In this document: positions 1 through 9,958 of the stretch, piece after piece
Layout: the number at the start of each line of letters is the position of its first letter
How positions within the stretch are numbered: the stretch's first letter is position 1
NCBI GenBank assembly: GCA_018670085.1
Contig: JABHRS010000035.1
Span: 1 to 64,000 of the forward strand
Reading direction: 5' to 3'
From: an archaeon
GTDB taxonomy: Archaea; Nanobdellota; Nanobdellia; Woesearchaeales; GW2011-AR9
Length of the DNA: 64,000 nt
Made by a program: the position numbers and the translations under genes
Notes under the pieces: generated by a model
Told to the model about the DNA's origin: nothing
What the model saw: only the letters and a program-made list of their open reading frames with translations
Databases searched by the model: none

Positions 1-63
1 TATGAGGGCATGAAAGGGTTCACTAAAGATATTGTACCAGCCTACGTTGCACTCACAAAATAG
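1..63 (+). CDS. C-terminal fragment of unidentified protein (…YEGMKGFTKDIVPAYVALTK*)
   Basis: Frame 1 open from window edge to TAG at 61-63; too short to assign family. Confidence 0.5.
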   Translation, partial: YEGMKGFTKDIVPAYVALTK

Positions 64-83
64 AAAAACATTAGAAAAAAAGA

Positions 84-1010
84 ATGGGAAAAAACCAAAA
101 AATCATGCAGAATTTCAGTATCAAAACTATCCCAACAGTTGACACTGCGGTTCTTGCTGCTTTAGAACTTTTTGAATCAACTAAAATTCCAAAAATCAAA
201 ATTCCCTACAAACGACCATTAGTTGTAGGTTCTGGTAACGCTATAGCAACTGGTCAGATCATTTTCAAAGATTATGATGCAATTTTTGCAACTGAATCAA
301 GTTTCAAAAGCAAATTAAAAAACATCAAGGCAATTGATGGAGTAGTTCTACTTTCTGCTAGAGGTGAAAAACATGCACCAATCATTGCAAAATTCGCAAA
401 ATCCAAAAACAAAAAAGTGATTCTAATCACTAACAACAAAAACGCTAGTGCAAACTCTTTTGCAGACCAGATATATTTGTTTCCAAAAAATCGTGAACCA
501 TACACATACAACACCTCAACTTATATGGGGCCTATTTTAGGGTTTACCAAAGAAGATCCAAAGAAAATCATGCAATTCATTAACAAATCAACCAGCAAAA
601 TTAAATTTCCAAATTTCAAAAAATATAAACGATTCTATCTTATGATCCCAGAAGAGTTTGAAGGGATTATTCGACTACTAAATGTAAAATTTATTGAACT
701 TTTCGCAAGACAAGTAGCAAGAGACATTGAAACATTTGAAAACACTAAACATGCAACAACTGTTGTTCCAAGTACAAACGAGCTATTTATCTCATTTGGT
801 AAAAAGAATACTACCTTTGGTGATCCTAAACATCGCTTACACATCCCACTTCCAAAAGCTGCAAATTATGCTGCTATGATGGCAATTGGCTACTTTGTTA
901 TAGGTCAAATCCAAAAAGCACATCCTCCTTTCTTCAAAAAAAACATTGTAACATATATGAAGCGAGCTTCAAAATTATTTAAGAAGCAGATGAATCCGAT
1001 AGTAGAATAA
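84..1010 (+). CDS. SIS-domain (sugar isomerase-like) protein
   Basis: GSGNAIATGQII…ATESS…VLLSARGEKHAPIIAKFAKSKNKKVILITNN pattern; adjacent to zwf/gnd. Confidence 0.65.
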   Translation: MGKNQKIMQNFSIKTIPTVDTAVLAALELFESTKIPKIKIPYKRPLVVGSGNAIATGQIIFKDYDAIFATESSFKSKLKNIKAIDGVVLLSARGEKHAPIIAKFAKSKNKKVILITNNKNASANSFADQIYLFPKNREPYTYNTSTYMGPILGFTKEDPKKIMQFINKSTSKIKFPNFKKYKRFYLMIPEEFEGIIRLLNVKFIELFARQVARDIETFENTKHATTVVPSTNELFISFGKKNTTFGDPKHRLHIPLPKAANYAAMMAIGYFVIGQIQKAHPPFFKKNIVTYMKRASKLFKKQMNPIVE

Positions 1011-1042
1011 AACTGAGCAGTTAAGAATATAATTCCAAAATA

Positions 1043-2422
1043 ATGGCAAATAAAACCCTAAAATCAACAACTTTTGTAATTTTTGGAGCAGGTGGTGATC
1101 TATCAACCAGAAAAATTCTCCCAGCAATCTATAAATTAGTAGAATCCAAAAAACTCAGTAAATTTTGTATCATTGGCCTTGCAAGAACAGATAGAAAATT
1201 TAATGATATCATTAAAGAGGCTAAAAAACATATAAAAACTTCAAAAAAAGATCAAGCAAAAGCCAAAAAAATATGGGAAAAAATCGAACAGAGGTCAACC
1301 TACCTATCATTAGATTTCAACACAGAATCTGGTTACCAACAGCTTAAAGAAACAATTCATAAACTTGAATCTAGATACAACAAAACAAAAAACAGATTAT
1401 TTTATCTTGCAACTCTTCCAACCCAATATCAAAATATTACTAAATATCTTACTAAATATCAAATTGCAACAAAATCTTCTATCAAATTTTCCAGAATTGC
1501 TTATGAAAAGCCATTTGGGACTGACCAAATCACAGCCAAAAAAATAAACAAATGTATCAACAAAGTTTTCCATGAAAAACTAGTATATCGAATTGACCAT
1601 TATCTTGGTAAAGAACTGGTATCAAACATGGCCCTTCTTAGATTCACAAATAGAGTTTTAGAACCACTTTGGTCCAACAAACACATTGAAAAAGTAGATA
1701 TTGTAATGACAGAAAAATTAGACATTGGTAAAAGAGGGAATTTTTATGACAATTATGGAGCTCTTAAAGATGTTGTTCAAAATCATCTACTCCAACTTGT
1801 AGCACTTACTGCAATGGAGCAACCAAAAAAACTTGAAGCAAAATATATCCGAGATCAAAAAGTTAAAGTTTTGCAAAAAACAAAAATACAATCAATGCAA
1901 CTAGGTCAATACAATAAATTTACAAAAGTTAAAGGCGTAAAAAAAAATTCAAAAACAGATACCTTTGCTGCTTTAAAATTAACAATCAACAATTCAAGGT
2001 GGAGAGGAGTTCCTTTTAATATTAAAACTGGTAAAGCTTTGAACAAAAAAGAAACTTATATTGACATCAAATTCAAACATATCCCTTGTTTATTACAATC
2101 TTGTCCAAGAGAAACTAATCATCTTAGAATAAACATTAAAGATCCCAATATTACTCTTAAAATTAATAGCAAGCTTCCCGGAACAAAAAATCAAGTAATC
2201 CCAATTAGTCTAAAATTTTCAGAAAATTTACACTTTGATCAAAACTCTCCAAAAGCTTACGAAAACTTAATCGAACAGATAATACAAGGCGACCAATCAG
2301 CTTTTGTACGGTCCGATGAAGTTGAAGCATCTTGGAAAATTATAGACGCTGCAATTAAAAAACACAAAGGCAAGTTATTAACATACAAAAAAGGATCAAC
2401 TGGTCCAAAGGTGCCAAAATGA
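1043..2422 (+). CDS. zwf: Glucose-6-phosphate 1-dehydrogenase
   Basis: N-terminal FGAGGDLSTRKILPAIYKL and active-site RIDHYLGKELV motifs. Confidence 0.95.
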   Translation: MANKTLKSTTFVIFGAGGDLSTRKILPAIYKLVESKKLSKFCIIGLARTDRKFNDIIKEAKKHIKTSKKDQAKAKKIWEKIEQRSTYLSLDFNTESGYQQLKETIHKLESRYNKTKNRLFYLATLPTQYQNITKYLTKYQIATKSSIKFSRIAYEKPFGTDQITAKKINKCINKVFHEKLVYRIDHYLGKELVSNMALLRFTNRVLEPLWSNKHIEKVDIVMTEKLDIGKRGNFYDNYGALKDVVQNHLLQLVALTAMEQPKKLEAKYIRDQKVKVLQKTKIQSMQLGQYNKFTKVKGVKKNSKTDTFAALKLTINNSRWRGVPFNIKTGKALNKKETYIDIKFKHIPCLLQSCPRETNHLRINIKDPNITLKINSKLPGTKNQVIPISLKFSENLHFDQNSPKAYENLIEQIIQGDQSAFVRSDEVEASWKIIDAAIKKHKGKLLTYKKGSTGPKVPK

Positions 2423-3456
2423 AACAAAACAAAGCTAAGCAACTTTCTAAATTCACAATTGGATACATCGGTCTTGGAAAAATGGGACTAAATATGGCAT
2501 GTAATATGGCAGAGAATGGCCACACAGTAATTGCAAATAATAGATCTCCTGATCCAATCAAAAAAGCTGTCAAACATGGTGCACAAGCTGCCTACAATAC
2601 AAAGGAGCTGTTTGAAAAAATAAAAGAAAACCTAAAACGTAAAAAACAAACAAAAAAAATCATTTGGATTATGCTCCCAGCAGGAGACATCACTGAAAAT
2701 AAAATAAAAGAAATTACTCCATTTCTAAAACGCGGAGACATCTTAATTGATGGATCAAATTCAATCTACAAAGACGCAATTAGAAGATCAAAAAATCTCT
2801 ATAAAAAAGGGATCAATTTTGTAGATGTTGGCGTCTCAGGTGGACCACGTGGTGCAAGACATGGAGCATGTATGATGGTAGGCGGATCAAAAAATATCTT
2901 CAATTATCTCAAGCCACTCTTCACAAGTTTATGTGTCTCCTATGGTGTTGAACATTTCAATGGACCTGGCGCCGGCCATTATGTAAAAATGGTTCACAAT
3001 GGAATTGAGTACGGTATTATGGAGTCTTTAGCTGAAGGATTTGAAATCCTAAAAAAATCCAGATTCGATTTAAACTTAATGAAAGTTTCCCGTGTTTACA
3101 ATCATGGATCAATCATCGAATCAAAACTAATGACAACACTTCACAAAGCATTTCATAAACATGGAAACTCTTTAGTTGATGTACCAGGAAGAGCAGGCCA
3201 AGGTGGCAGTGCTGCTGGCGGAAAAGTTAAAGCTGAAGCTGATTGGACTTTAGATGAAGCAAAAGTTCTAAAAGTTCATTACCATGCAATTGGTGGCGCT
3301 GTAATTGAGAGAGCAGAGTCTAGGGAAAAACCTTCATACAGAGGAAAAATTATTAACGCAGTTAGGAACCAATTTGGTGGCCATTCTTTAAAAACAGCAA
3401 AAGACAGTGTTAAGAAAAAAAAATTAAAAAACAAAAAATCCAAAAAACAAAAATAA
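2419..3456 (+). CDS. gnd: 6-phosphogluconate dehydrogenase (decarboxylating)
   Basis: IGYIGLGKMGLNMACNM Rossmann motif, DVGVSGGPRGARHGACMMVGG, GAGHYVKMVHNGIEYG; ATGA overlap with zwf stop. Confidence 0.95.
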   Translation: MKQNKAKQLSKFTIGYIGLGKMGLNMACNMAENGHTVIANNRSPDPIKKAVKHGAQAAYNTKELFEKIKENLKRKKQTKKIIWIMLPAGDITENKIKEITPFLKRGDILIDGSNSIYKDAIRRSKNLYKKGINFVDVGVSGGPRGARHGACMMVGGSKNIFNYLKPLFTSLCVSYGVEHFNGPGAGHYVKMVHNGIEYGIMESLAEGFEILKKSRFDLNLMKVSRVYNHGSIIESKLMTTLHKAFHKHGNSLVDVPGRAGQGGSAAGGKVKAEADWTLDEAKVLKVHYHAIGGAVIERAESREKPSYRGKIINAVRNQFGGHSLKTAKDSVKKKKLKNKKSKKQK

Positions 3457-3459
3457 ACC

Positions 3460-4104
3460 ATGGCAAAAAAAGAACGCATACTTGATATCAGTTGGCCACT
3501 TAAAGAGGGTACAACCAGTTATAAAAATAAATCATTTTTAAGTTTGATTCCATCAAAAATATTCCAAAGAGATAAGGTCCGTGAGACTAGGATCTCTCTC
3601 TCAAGTCATACTGGAACACATATCGATGCCCCAGCACATTTCATTGAAGACGGAAAAACAATTGATCAAGAGCCACTAACTAAGCTAATAGGGAATGCCA
3701 AAGTTTTGGATCTAACAAATATCAGAAAATCAATTACAGCAAAAGATCTTCAAAAACAAAAATTCAAAAAAGGACAAATTATTCTATTAAAGACTAAAAA
3801 CAGTTTACATAATGAAGACGACCTCTTTGATCAAGAATTTATTTACCTAACAGCAAGTGCTGCAAAATTTCTAAAACAAAAAGGAGTCAAAGCTGTTGGG
3901 ATAGATTATTTAGGAATTGAAAGAAACGATAAAAATCATTTGACACACAAGATTCTCCTACATGCGAACATTCCAATTATTGAAGGATTACGTCTAAGCG
4001 ATACTAAAGCAAAAGAATATTATTTTGTTTGTCTGCCACTTGCAATTCAAGGAACAGATGCTGCCCCAGCAAGAGCAATTCTTATTGAAAATCACAAATT
4101 ATAA
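3460..4104 (+). CDS. Cyclase family protein (kynurenine formamidase-like)
   Basis: SSHTGTHIDAPAHFIEDGKTID metal-binding motif typical of the cyclase family. Confidence 0.85.
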   Translation: MAKKERILDISWPLKEGTTSYKNKSFLSLIPSKIFQRDKVRETRISLSSHTGTHIDAPAHFIEDGKTIDQEPLTKLIGNAKVLDLTNIRKSITAKDLQKQKFKKGQIILLKTKNSLHNEDDLFDQEFIYLTASAAKFLKQKGVKAVGIDYLGIERNDKNHLTHKILLHANIPIIEGLRLSDTKAKEYYFVCLPLAIQGTDAAPARAILIENHKL

Positions 4105-4126
4105 ACAAATAATAACAGAGAAATCC

Positions 4127-4549
4127 TTAATCAAACCAGAAACTATCACGGCTACTGATAGTAATCTCTTTTCCTTTAGCAGGTGCATCCATTTTACGTT
4201 GGATCTTCTTTTTACGATCTCCGCCCCATTTTTTCTTAAACTCATCGCGAAATCCTCTTTTATCTTTGTCTCGATCTTCAGATGCTGATCCGCTTGCTCT
4301 CCATCGATCCAAACCCTTTTTGTAATTTACATTACCACACTTCAGACAATTGAAATAAGCCCCATACTTCCCAGTTAAAAGGTCCAAATAGTCTCCACAG
4401 TTGCATTTTACATTCACAATCATCATCTTTGTGTGTGAACTACAAACAGCTGCACCCTGCTCAGATTTTGCTGTTGCTATTTTACCACAGAAAGGACAAC
4501 TCTCAACCATTGTTTGTCCGTAAACTTTCGGAATTCGTGGGCGTCCCAT
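4127..4549 (-). CDS. Zinc-ribbon protein
   Basis: CPFCGK…C.CGDYL…FNCLKCGN paired cysteine motifs. Confidence 0.6.
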   Translation of the reverse strand: MGRPRIPKVYGQTMVESCPFCGKIATAKSEQGAAVCSSHTKMMIVNVKCNCGDYLDLLTGKYGAYFNCLKCGNVNYKKGLDRWRASGSASEDRDKDKRGFRDEFKKKWGGDRKKKIQRKMDAPAKGKEITISSRDSFWFD

Positions 4550-4613
4550 AAAAATAAAGAAAAATTATTAGTTTATTATCTTTTGGGTTTTTGAACAAAA
4601 ATCAAAGAAGAAA

Positions 4614-5303
4614 TTAATCTAAATTACTATCTAAAGGATTTCTATAATCCCACTTTAAACCAGTTCTAGAATTATTAATCAACCCACAATAATCTTGCAT
4701 TGCATCAATTATTACCACTTGATTGTTAGGTCTAGTGTATCTAGTCCATGCATGCGCTCCACCCAGCCATTCATTTCGATTAACCCGAACAGTACCATCC
4801 ATATAACTTTCATCAATTAATCTCTCAATTAAAACACCAGCGAGTAAAGCTCTATGACGACAAACACCAACTTCATTTCCAATAAAAAGATCCAAATCAC
4901 CTTTTTGATCATTATGTAATCCATGTCTGTTTATTACAGGATCAATATCAACACCTGGCATAGCTTCCTTAGTTAAAGAAAATATTAATGGAATTGCATA
5001 CCCTAAGTAGGGGTTATGTTGAACTCTTGGAAAAAAAGGTAACATTGATCTTCTACCTGCTCTAATATCATCAACTTCATCATGAATCCTTTCATATATA
5101 TCAGGCAAAAAAACTGAAAGATTAAAATCTATTACAATAGCTTCACGTGCAGATCCACCTAAAGAAACACCCTTATCAATTCTAGTATCACGTCCAATAA
5201 TGTGCCGACCGCCAAACTCAACAGCCAAATTAGGTACAAAAGCTCCGACTCTCCTAATTCCAAGTGAAGTCCGACTCATGTCAGGAACTCTTCGTTTTGC
5301 CAT
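4614..5303 (-). CDS. Transglutaminase-like / EDR1-like cysteine protease-fold protein
   Basis: GVCRHRALLAGVLIERL…GGAHAWTRY…VVIIDAMQDY: C-H-D triad arrangement. Confidence 0.55.
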   Translation of the reverse strand: MAKRRVPDMSRTSLGIRRVGAFVPNLAVEFGGRHIIGRDTRIDKGVSLGGSAREAIVIDFNLSVFLPDIYERIHDEVDDIRAGRRSMLPFFPRVQHNPYLGYAIPLIFSLTKEAMPGVDIDPVINRHGLHNDQKGDLDLFIGNEVGVCRHRALLAGVLIERLIDESYMDGTVRVNRNEWLGGAHAWTRYTRPNNQVVIIDAMQDYCGLINNSRTGLKWDYRNPLDSNLD

Positions 5304-5340
5304 TGTAGTCCTAATATAGACACCATTTATAAACCTTGTT
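5301..5340 (-). promoter_or_regulatory. Promoter module copy 1 (TTTATAAA…GTGTCT…GACTAC..ATG)
   Basis: 32/40 nt identical to 17841-17880; TATA 5326-5333. Confidence 0.6.
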
Positions 5341-5447
5341 CATGTTACCCTCATTAAATGACAAAACACGCAAAGAAATTGATTTGAACCAGGAATAGTT
5401 TAGAACACCAACAATATTCCATTAAAATAAAATTTCTCTCCATACAC

Positions 5448-5455
5448 TTTATAAT
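5448..5455 (+). promoter_or_regulatory. TATA box (TTTATAAT) of the sigma-70-like gene
   Basis: About 25 nt upstream of ATG 5477; archaeal leaderless spacing; no TTGACA-like -35 seen upstream. Confidence 0.55.
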
Positions 5456-5476
5456 AAATCCCTAAATTTTAATATT

Positions 5477-7132
5477 ATGATCATTTATGGAAAAGAATTG
5501 GCCAGATTAGACCTAGAATTTCAACGTAAAGTTACACAAAATCCCCACCATATCCACCCTGAATATAGAGCCGTGCACAAAAAGGCCGAAACAATAATAG
5601 CAGTTACCGGCAATGCAGTTCATTATCAACAAGCATACCAAGAGACTAAAGTAGACAATAAGTCCCTCCCAGAACATGTCTTCGATGGGCAGAAAACATA
5701 TCCTTCTATAGTTGATTTGGAATCATCATTATATGAAACCTACCAATTAATTGCACCTGTAACCAAATTACAATCAACTTTGCACCAGCATGATCTTTCA
5801 AGAATACTAACAGGTGATGGAATCATTGAATTCTTAATATATGAAGAAGGGTTTGAATTAGCTTCTACTTATGTCGACGCACTACATGAAAGAGTAGGCA
5901 AAGAAGAAACTAACGTTTATCCACTATCCGCAGATAATATACAAAAAAGAATCACCACAAGAAGGGCAACCAAAGATTTCATGGCAGCATATGAAGTGCA
6001 CCAAGATTCAAAAACACAGCAATCATTAGCAACTTTATTCAAAAAAATCCCCAGACTAAGCAGAGCCTACACAGCACTCCTTGCTTGGGAGTTAGACAAA
6101 CAAACCCCAAGTTCCATGACTCCATTTTACCGCTATGGATGGGAAACTTTGAAAACCCAGATAGATGCTTCTGGGAAAAAAACTTCAAATTGGAAAGCAA
6201 AGGATCCAGTTCCAAAAACTTGGGATGAAACAAAATTCGGTGAGTCAGAAGTGCTACTTCTAAACAATCCTCAAAACGACAAACTCAGAAAATCACTTAG
6301 TGATCTAAGAAAAAATCCCAGCATATTTTCCAAATATCTAAAACATCTAGCACATGTTGAAGTAAGCAAAAATTTGTACCAAGAAAGATTTATTGCACTT
6401 GGAATAAAAGAAGCAAAAAAATGGTACACTGAGCTCGGATCACCTGACGCAAATGGAGCTGCAATTGATGGTATACACAAAGCACTAAGAAGATTTGACT
6501 ATGATCGTGGATTTCGCTTCCCAACATTTGCCACTTGGTGGATTAAACAAAAACTCCAACGAGAACATGATACTTCTGATGAAATAAAAATCCCAGTATT
6601 CATGAAAGAGAGAATGAGAAAAATAAAATATGCAACCCAAGAACTTGCCTTGCAAGGAGTACATGAACCAACAAATATCATGATAGCTGAAATTTTAGAT
6701 TGGGATAGTGAAACAGTAGAATCAACTATCCAGTTCAGAAGAAACTCTAAACTGGTACATATTGACAAACAAGTCAAAAATAATAATGGAAACACTAGTA
6801 ACATTTCAGACTTTTTAGAAGATGAAAATTCCCCAAAACCATCTGACAGGAGAAATTTTACTGATAAAAATGACATGGTAACTGAATTATTCAACTACAT
6901 GCGCCAGCCTGGAATGCATAGTTTAACCGAGAGAGAAGAATATGTAATTAAAACCAGATATGGCATTGACTTACCAGATGGTAAAGGCAAAAGTCTTAGT
7001 GAGATTGGCAAACACTATGAGTTAACAAGAGAGAGAATACGTCAAATTGAAGTAAAAGCATTGCGAAAAATCAGGTTCAAATGCAGAAGTAATCCAAAGT
7101 TAAGAAGAAATTTAATATCAATAATCAGATAA
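5477..7132 (+). CDS. Bacterial-type sigma-70 family RNA polymerase sigma factor
   Basis: Region 2.3-2.4 ALRRFDYDRGFRFPTFATWWIKQKLQRE, region 3.0 IKIPVFMKERMRKI, region 4 LTEREEYVIKTRYGID…SLSEIGKHYELTRERIRQIEVKALRKIR. Confidence 0.93.
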   Translation: MIIYGKELARLDLEFQRKVTQNPHHIHPEYRAVHKKAETIIAVTGNAVHYQQAYQETKVDNKSLPEHVFDGQKTYPSIVDLESSLYETYQLIAPVTKLQSTLHQHDLSRILTGDGIIEFLIYEEGFELASTYVDALHERVGKEETNVYPLSADNIQKRITTRRATKDFMAAYEVHQDSKTQQSLATLFKKIPRLSRAYTALLAWELDKQTPSSMTPFYRYGWETLKTQIDASGKKTSNWKAKDPVPKTWDETKFGESEVLLLNNPQNDKLRKSLSDLRKNPSIFSKYLKHLAHVEVSKNLYQERFIALGIKEAKKWYTELGSPDANGAAIDGIHKALRRFDYDRGFRFPTFATWWIKQKLQREHDTSDEIKIPVFMKERMRKIKYATQELALQGVHEPTNIMIAEILDWDSETVESTIQFRRNSKLVHIDKQVKNNNGNTSNISDFLEDENSPKPSDRRNFTDKNDMVTELFNYMRQPGMHSLTEREEYVIKTRYGIDLPDGKGKSLSEIGKHYELTRERIRQIEVKALRKIRFKCRSNPKLRRNLISIIR

Positions 7133-7211
7133 ACCTGACAATATTTAGCAATTAAATCAAACCAAAAATAAAATAGAAAATATAAAAAAAGAAATTTTTT
7201 AAAGCAACATT

Positions 7212-7679
7212 CTAAACCAACAAGAAATACAACCCAAGCCCAAGCAATATAATTGCTACAACATTTAATTTTCTGAGTTGATCATCTGGGAGTTTCAAAA
7301 TTGACTTGGTTAAATCTCGCATTGTGTCTCCAAAACTTAGGAACAATACAAAGAACAACAAAATTGCAGAATATCCAGCAACAATCCATTCGGCCAAACT
7401 TAATCCAGTAATGTATGAAGCATAGATTAAAGCAACAGAAAAAATAGCCATAAATCCAACCCATAACTTCTTACTATGTCCACTCCATTGCAAAAGCATT
7501 TTAGAGCTTAGATCTTTCAAATGTTTTGGTGAAATAAACCCAATTATATTTTTAATTAATCCAAGACTAAGTAGGGTTATTGCAATCCCTTCGATTAAAG
7601 TTAGCATCATGATAAATAAATGCAGATTAGAATATAAAACTTTGTACTTATTTAAGAAAGCGCCTAACAATCCCTGCAA
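7212..7679 (-). CDS. Multi-pass membrane protein, unknown
   Basis: Hydrophobic segments; overlaps downstream end of the hydrolase ORF. Confidence 0.5.
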   Translation of the reverse strand: MQGLLGAFLNKYKVLYSNLHLFIMMLTLIEGIAITLLSLGLIKNIIGFISPKHLKDLSSKMLLQWSGHSKKLWVGFMAIFSVALIYASYITGLSLAEWIVAGYSAILLFFVLFLSFGDTMRDLTKSILKLPDDQLRKLNVVAIILLGLGLYFLLV

Positions 7680-8505
7680 CTTTCTTAGGCTTTTCCATGA
7701 TCATGAAATGTGACGACTTTTTAATTTTTACAAGTTTGGACACAACAATTAACTTGTTCAAAATTGAACCCCATTTCATTGATAGAAATTCATCATTTTC
7801 TCCCCAAAGGATTAAAGTTTTTGCCGAAACTCTTTTTAATGAATCAATTAAATCAACTTCTAGTAAACTAAAGCCTGATTCGACCCAAGCATCAATTGAG
7901 CTATGGTTCAAATGTGCATTGATTACATCATAACCAACTGATTTAATTAACTCCCTATCCTCTCTCTGCATATTATTTGCAACTTGCGGAATTTTATTCT
8001 GAATCAATCTATTTGTATATTTAAAGAAAAAATATTCTCTAAAAAAATCAAACTTTGAGAAGAATTTAATCACAGGAAAAAAGATAGCATACTTGAAATA
8101 AAATGGGACTACTTTTGAAGTCTTTAACTGTTTATAATTAAATATTGGAGACTGAACAATTAATTTGTTTACTTGGTTTGGATAACTTAAACTAAATTGC
8201 AAAGCAATTGAAGCTCCTATCGAAGTCCCGAATAGACTAATTTTCTTAATTTTCAACTTTTTGATAAATTTGAATAAAAAATCTGAGTAAGATTCAAGAT
8301 TGTGCAAACAATCAAGTTCTTCTGAATCACGGTGACCTGGCAAATCAATTGCAATAACCCGATAATTATCCTTTAGTTCGTTAATAACTGGTATAAATGA
8401 TTCCTTGCAAGCAGAAAGCCCATGAATCATTAAAATGGGGCTACCACGACCAACATCAAAATATCCTAGTTTTTTACCATCAATTTTGACAGATTTGACT
8501 TTCAT
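7648..8505 (-). CDS. Alpha/beta hydrolase
   Basis: MIHGLSACKESF oxyanion region, GTSIGASIALQFS nucleophile elbow, D and H near C-terminus (GENDEF, SSHFMIMEKP). Confidence 0.85.
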   Translation of the reverse strand: MKVKSVKIDGKKLGYFDVGRGSPILMIHGLSACKESFIPVINELKDNYRVIAIDLPGHRDSEELDCLHNLESYSDFLFKFIKKLKIKKISLFGTSIGASIALQFSLSYPNQVNKLIVQSPIFNYKQLKTSKVVPFYFKYAIFFPVIKFFSKFDFFREYFFFKYTNRLIQNKIPQVANNMQREDRELIKSVGYDVINAHLNHSSIDAWVESGFSLLEVDLIDSLKRVSAKTLILWGENDEFLSMKWGSILNKLIVVSKLVKIKKSSHFMIMEKPKKVAGIVRRFLK

Positions 8506-8563
8506 TTCTAAAAATAAAGAAAATGAGGAATATAAACCTTTGTTTCAGATTAAACTAGCAGCA

Positions 8564-9235
8564 CTAATCAAACATCCCATCATTTCGAATCCACTGCATT
8601 GTTTTCGAATCCTTAAACCAAGTATCTTTATTTTTTTTATACAAGTCCTCTAAATCAAAAATAGTATCAACATCATTCCACTCACTCAAAACTTCACAAA
8701 CTTTTCCACTTTTTCTAATTTTAGACCAAGTCTCCACATAGACCATATCAGTTGACCATGGTATATTTTTGAACACATCCAGAAAAAATCCACCTCGATT
8801 AAACCCCAGCAAATAATATCCACCATCATTAGCAGGACCAATTACAGCCTCAGTTTGGTTTAAATAATCAAATGCTTCATTAATTTGAGTAACTGACAAA
8901 TCAGGGGTATCTGAACCAATCACCGCAACGTCTGTAAAGTTTTTAGAATATGCATGATAAAAAGCATTTTCTAGTTTCTCACCTAAATCAGCCCCAGTTT
9001 GAGCATAATACCGTGGACCAGCTCCCAACCATTTCATCATCGAAAGGCCACTTTCTTTGGGATCATAACAAACAATTACAGACATATCTAACTTCTTAAC
9101 AGTAGCCATTAAATCTTCAACCATGCATTTGTAAACAGCAACAGCTTTTTGATCGCCAATATCAACTGCTAAACGAGTTTTGACTTTCCCAGCTTCTGGA
9201 TACTTCACAAAGACCAGCAAACATTTTTTACCCAT
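8564..9235 (-). CDS. TIGR04282/DUF2064 family glycosyltransferase-like protein
   Basis: VKYPEAGKVKTRLA…VIGSDTPDL…GPANDGGYYLLGF. Confidence 0.85.
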   Translation of the reverse strand: MGKKCLLVFVKYPEAGKVKTRLAVDIGDQKAVAVYKCMVEDLMATVKKLDMSVIVCYDPKESGLSMMKWLGAGPRYYAQTGADLGEKLENAFYHAYSKNFTDVAVIGSDTPDLSVTQINEAFDYLNQTEAVIGPANDGGYYLLGFNRGGFFLDVFKNIPWSTDMVYVETWSKIRKSGKVCEVLSEWNDVDTIFDLEDLYKKNKDTWFKDSKTMQWIRNDGMFD

Positions 9236-9253
9236 ATTATCTCATAAGAATTA

Positions 9254-9958
9254 TTAATTATAAAGTTTTGCTAACTTCTCTACATCAATGCCAAAATAAT
9301 AAAGTACAGTTATCCACCAATTCCGCAGGATGGCCATAGTGTAGGACTTTTGATACCTACGTGAACTAGTGACAATTGCAGTGCCAGTAAAACCAATTTT
9401 AAACCCATTATTCTTTAATCTACGGCAAAGATCCACATCTTCAAACAAAGGCATATTATGAAAGCCTAGAATTTCTTCAAAAATCAAGCGACGTACAAAA
9501 ATTGCTTGATCCCCATAAGGACTATGTAATAAGCGGCTACGCATTGATGAATTAAAAGCCGTTATTCTATAAAGTAATGAATCAATATCAAATGATAAAT
9601 CAAACGCTCCAGCGCTGATCTTTTGATTACGCATTAAATCAATTACAGAAAATAGTCCATTGCGTGGAAGCTCTGTATCTGCATGCAAAAACAATAAAAT
9701 GTCACCTGTTGCCTTTGATGCACCCAAGTTCATCTGCATTGCTCGGCCTTTAACTTCACTTTTGACCAATTTCAGTTTATCCCAAGTGATTAGGTCATGT
9801 TCAACAGCTGAAATTGTATCACCTAAGCAATCAACCACAATTACTTCCTTCAAGTGCTCTGCATCATGAACTTTGAGCGATCTAAGTTCTGCATTAATTA
9901 TTTTTGATTCCTTGTACACTGGAACAATAATAGAAATATTAATTCGACGCAAGCTCAC
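9254..9958 (-). CDS. TIGR04283 family glycosyltransferase (GT2)
   Basis: ISIIVPVYKESKIINAEL…GRAMQMNLGASKATGDILLFLHADTELP…FGDQAIFVRR-type motif. Confidence 0.85.
   Translation of the reverse strand: MSLRRINISIIVPVYKESKIINAELRSLKVHDAEHLKEVIVVDCLGDTISAVEHDLITWDKLKLVKSEVKGRAMQMNLGASKATGDILLFLHADTELPRNGLFSVIDLMRNQKISAGAFDLSFDIDSLLYRITAFNSSMRSRLLHSPYGDQAIFVRRLIFEEILGFHNMPLFEDVDLCRRLKNNGFKIGFTGTAIVTSSRRYQKSYTMAILRNWWITVLYYFGIDVEKLAKLYN

Noticed and set aside
272-514. ORFs antisense to recognised genes (also 635-844, 6499-6894, 18077-18346, 20651-21358, 24889-25275, 43886-44194, 58738-59007 and similar)
   Set aside because: Lie opposite confidently assigned genes and have low-complexity or nonsensical composition
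5477-7132. Sigma-70 gene as simple bacterial contamination
   Set aside because: Embedded in a continuous window with the same AT-rich composition and a TATA-type promoter; not fully excludable without read mapping, so kept as a stated refutation
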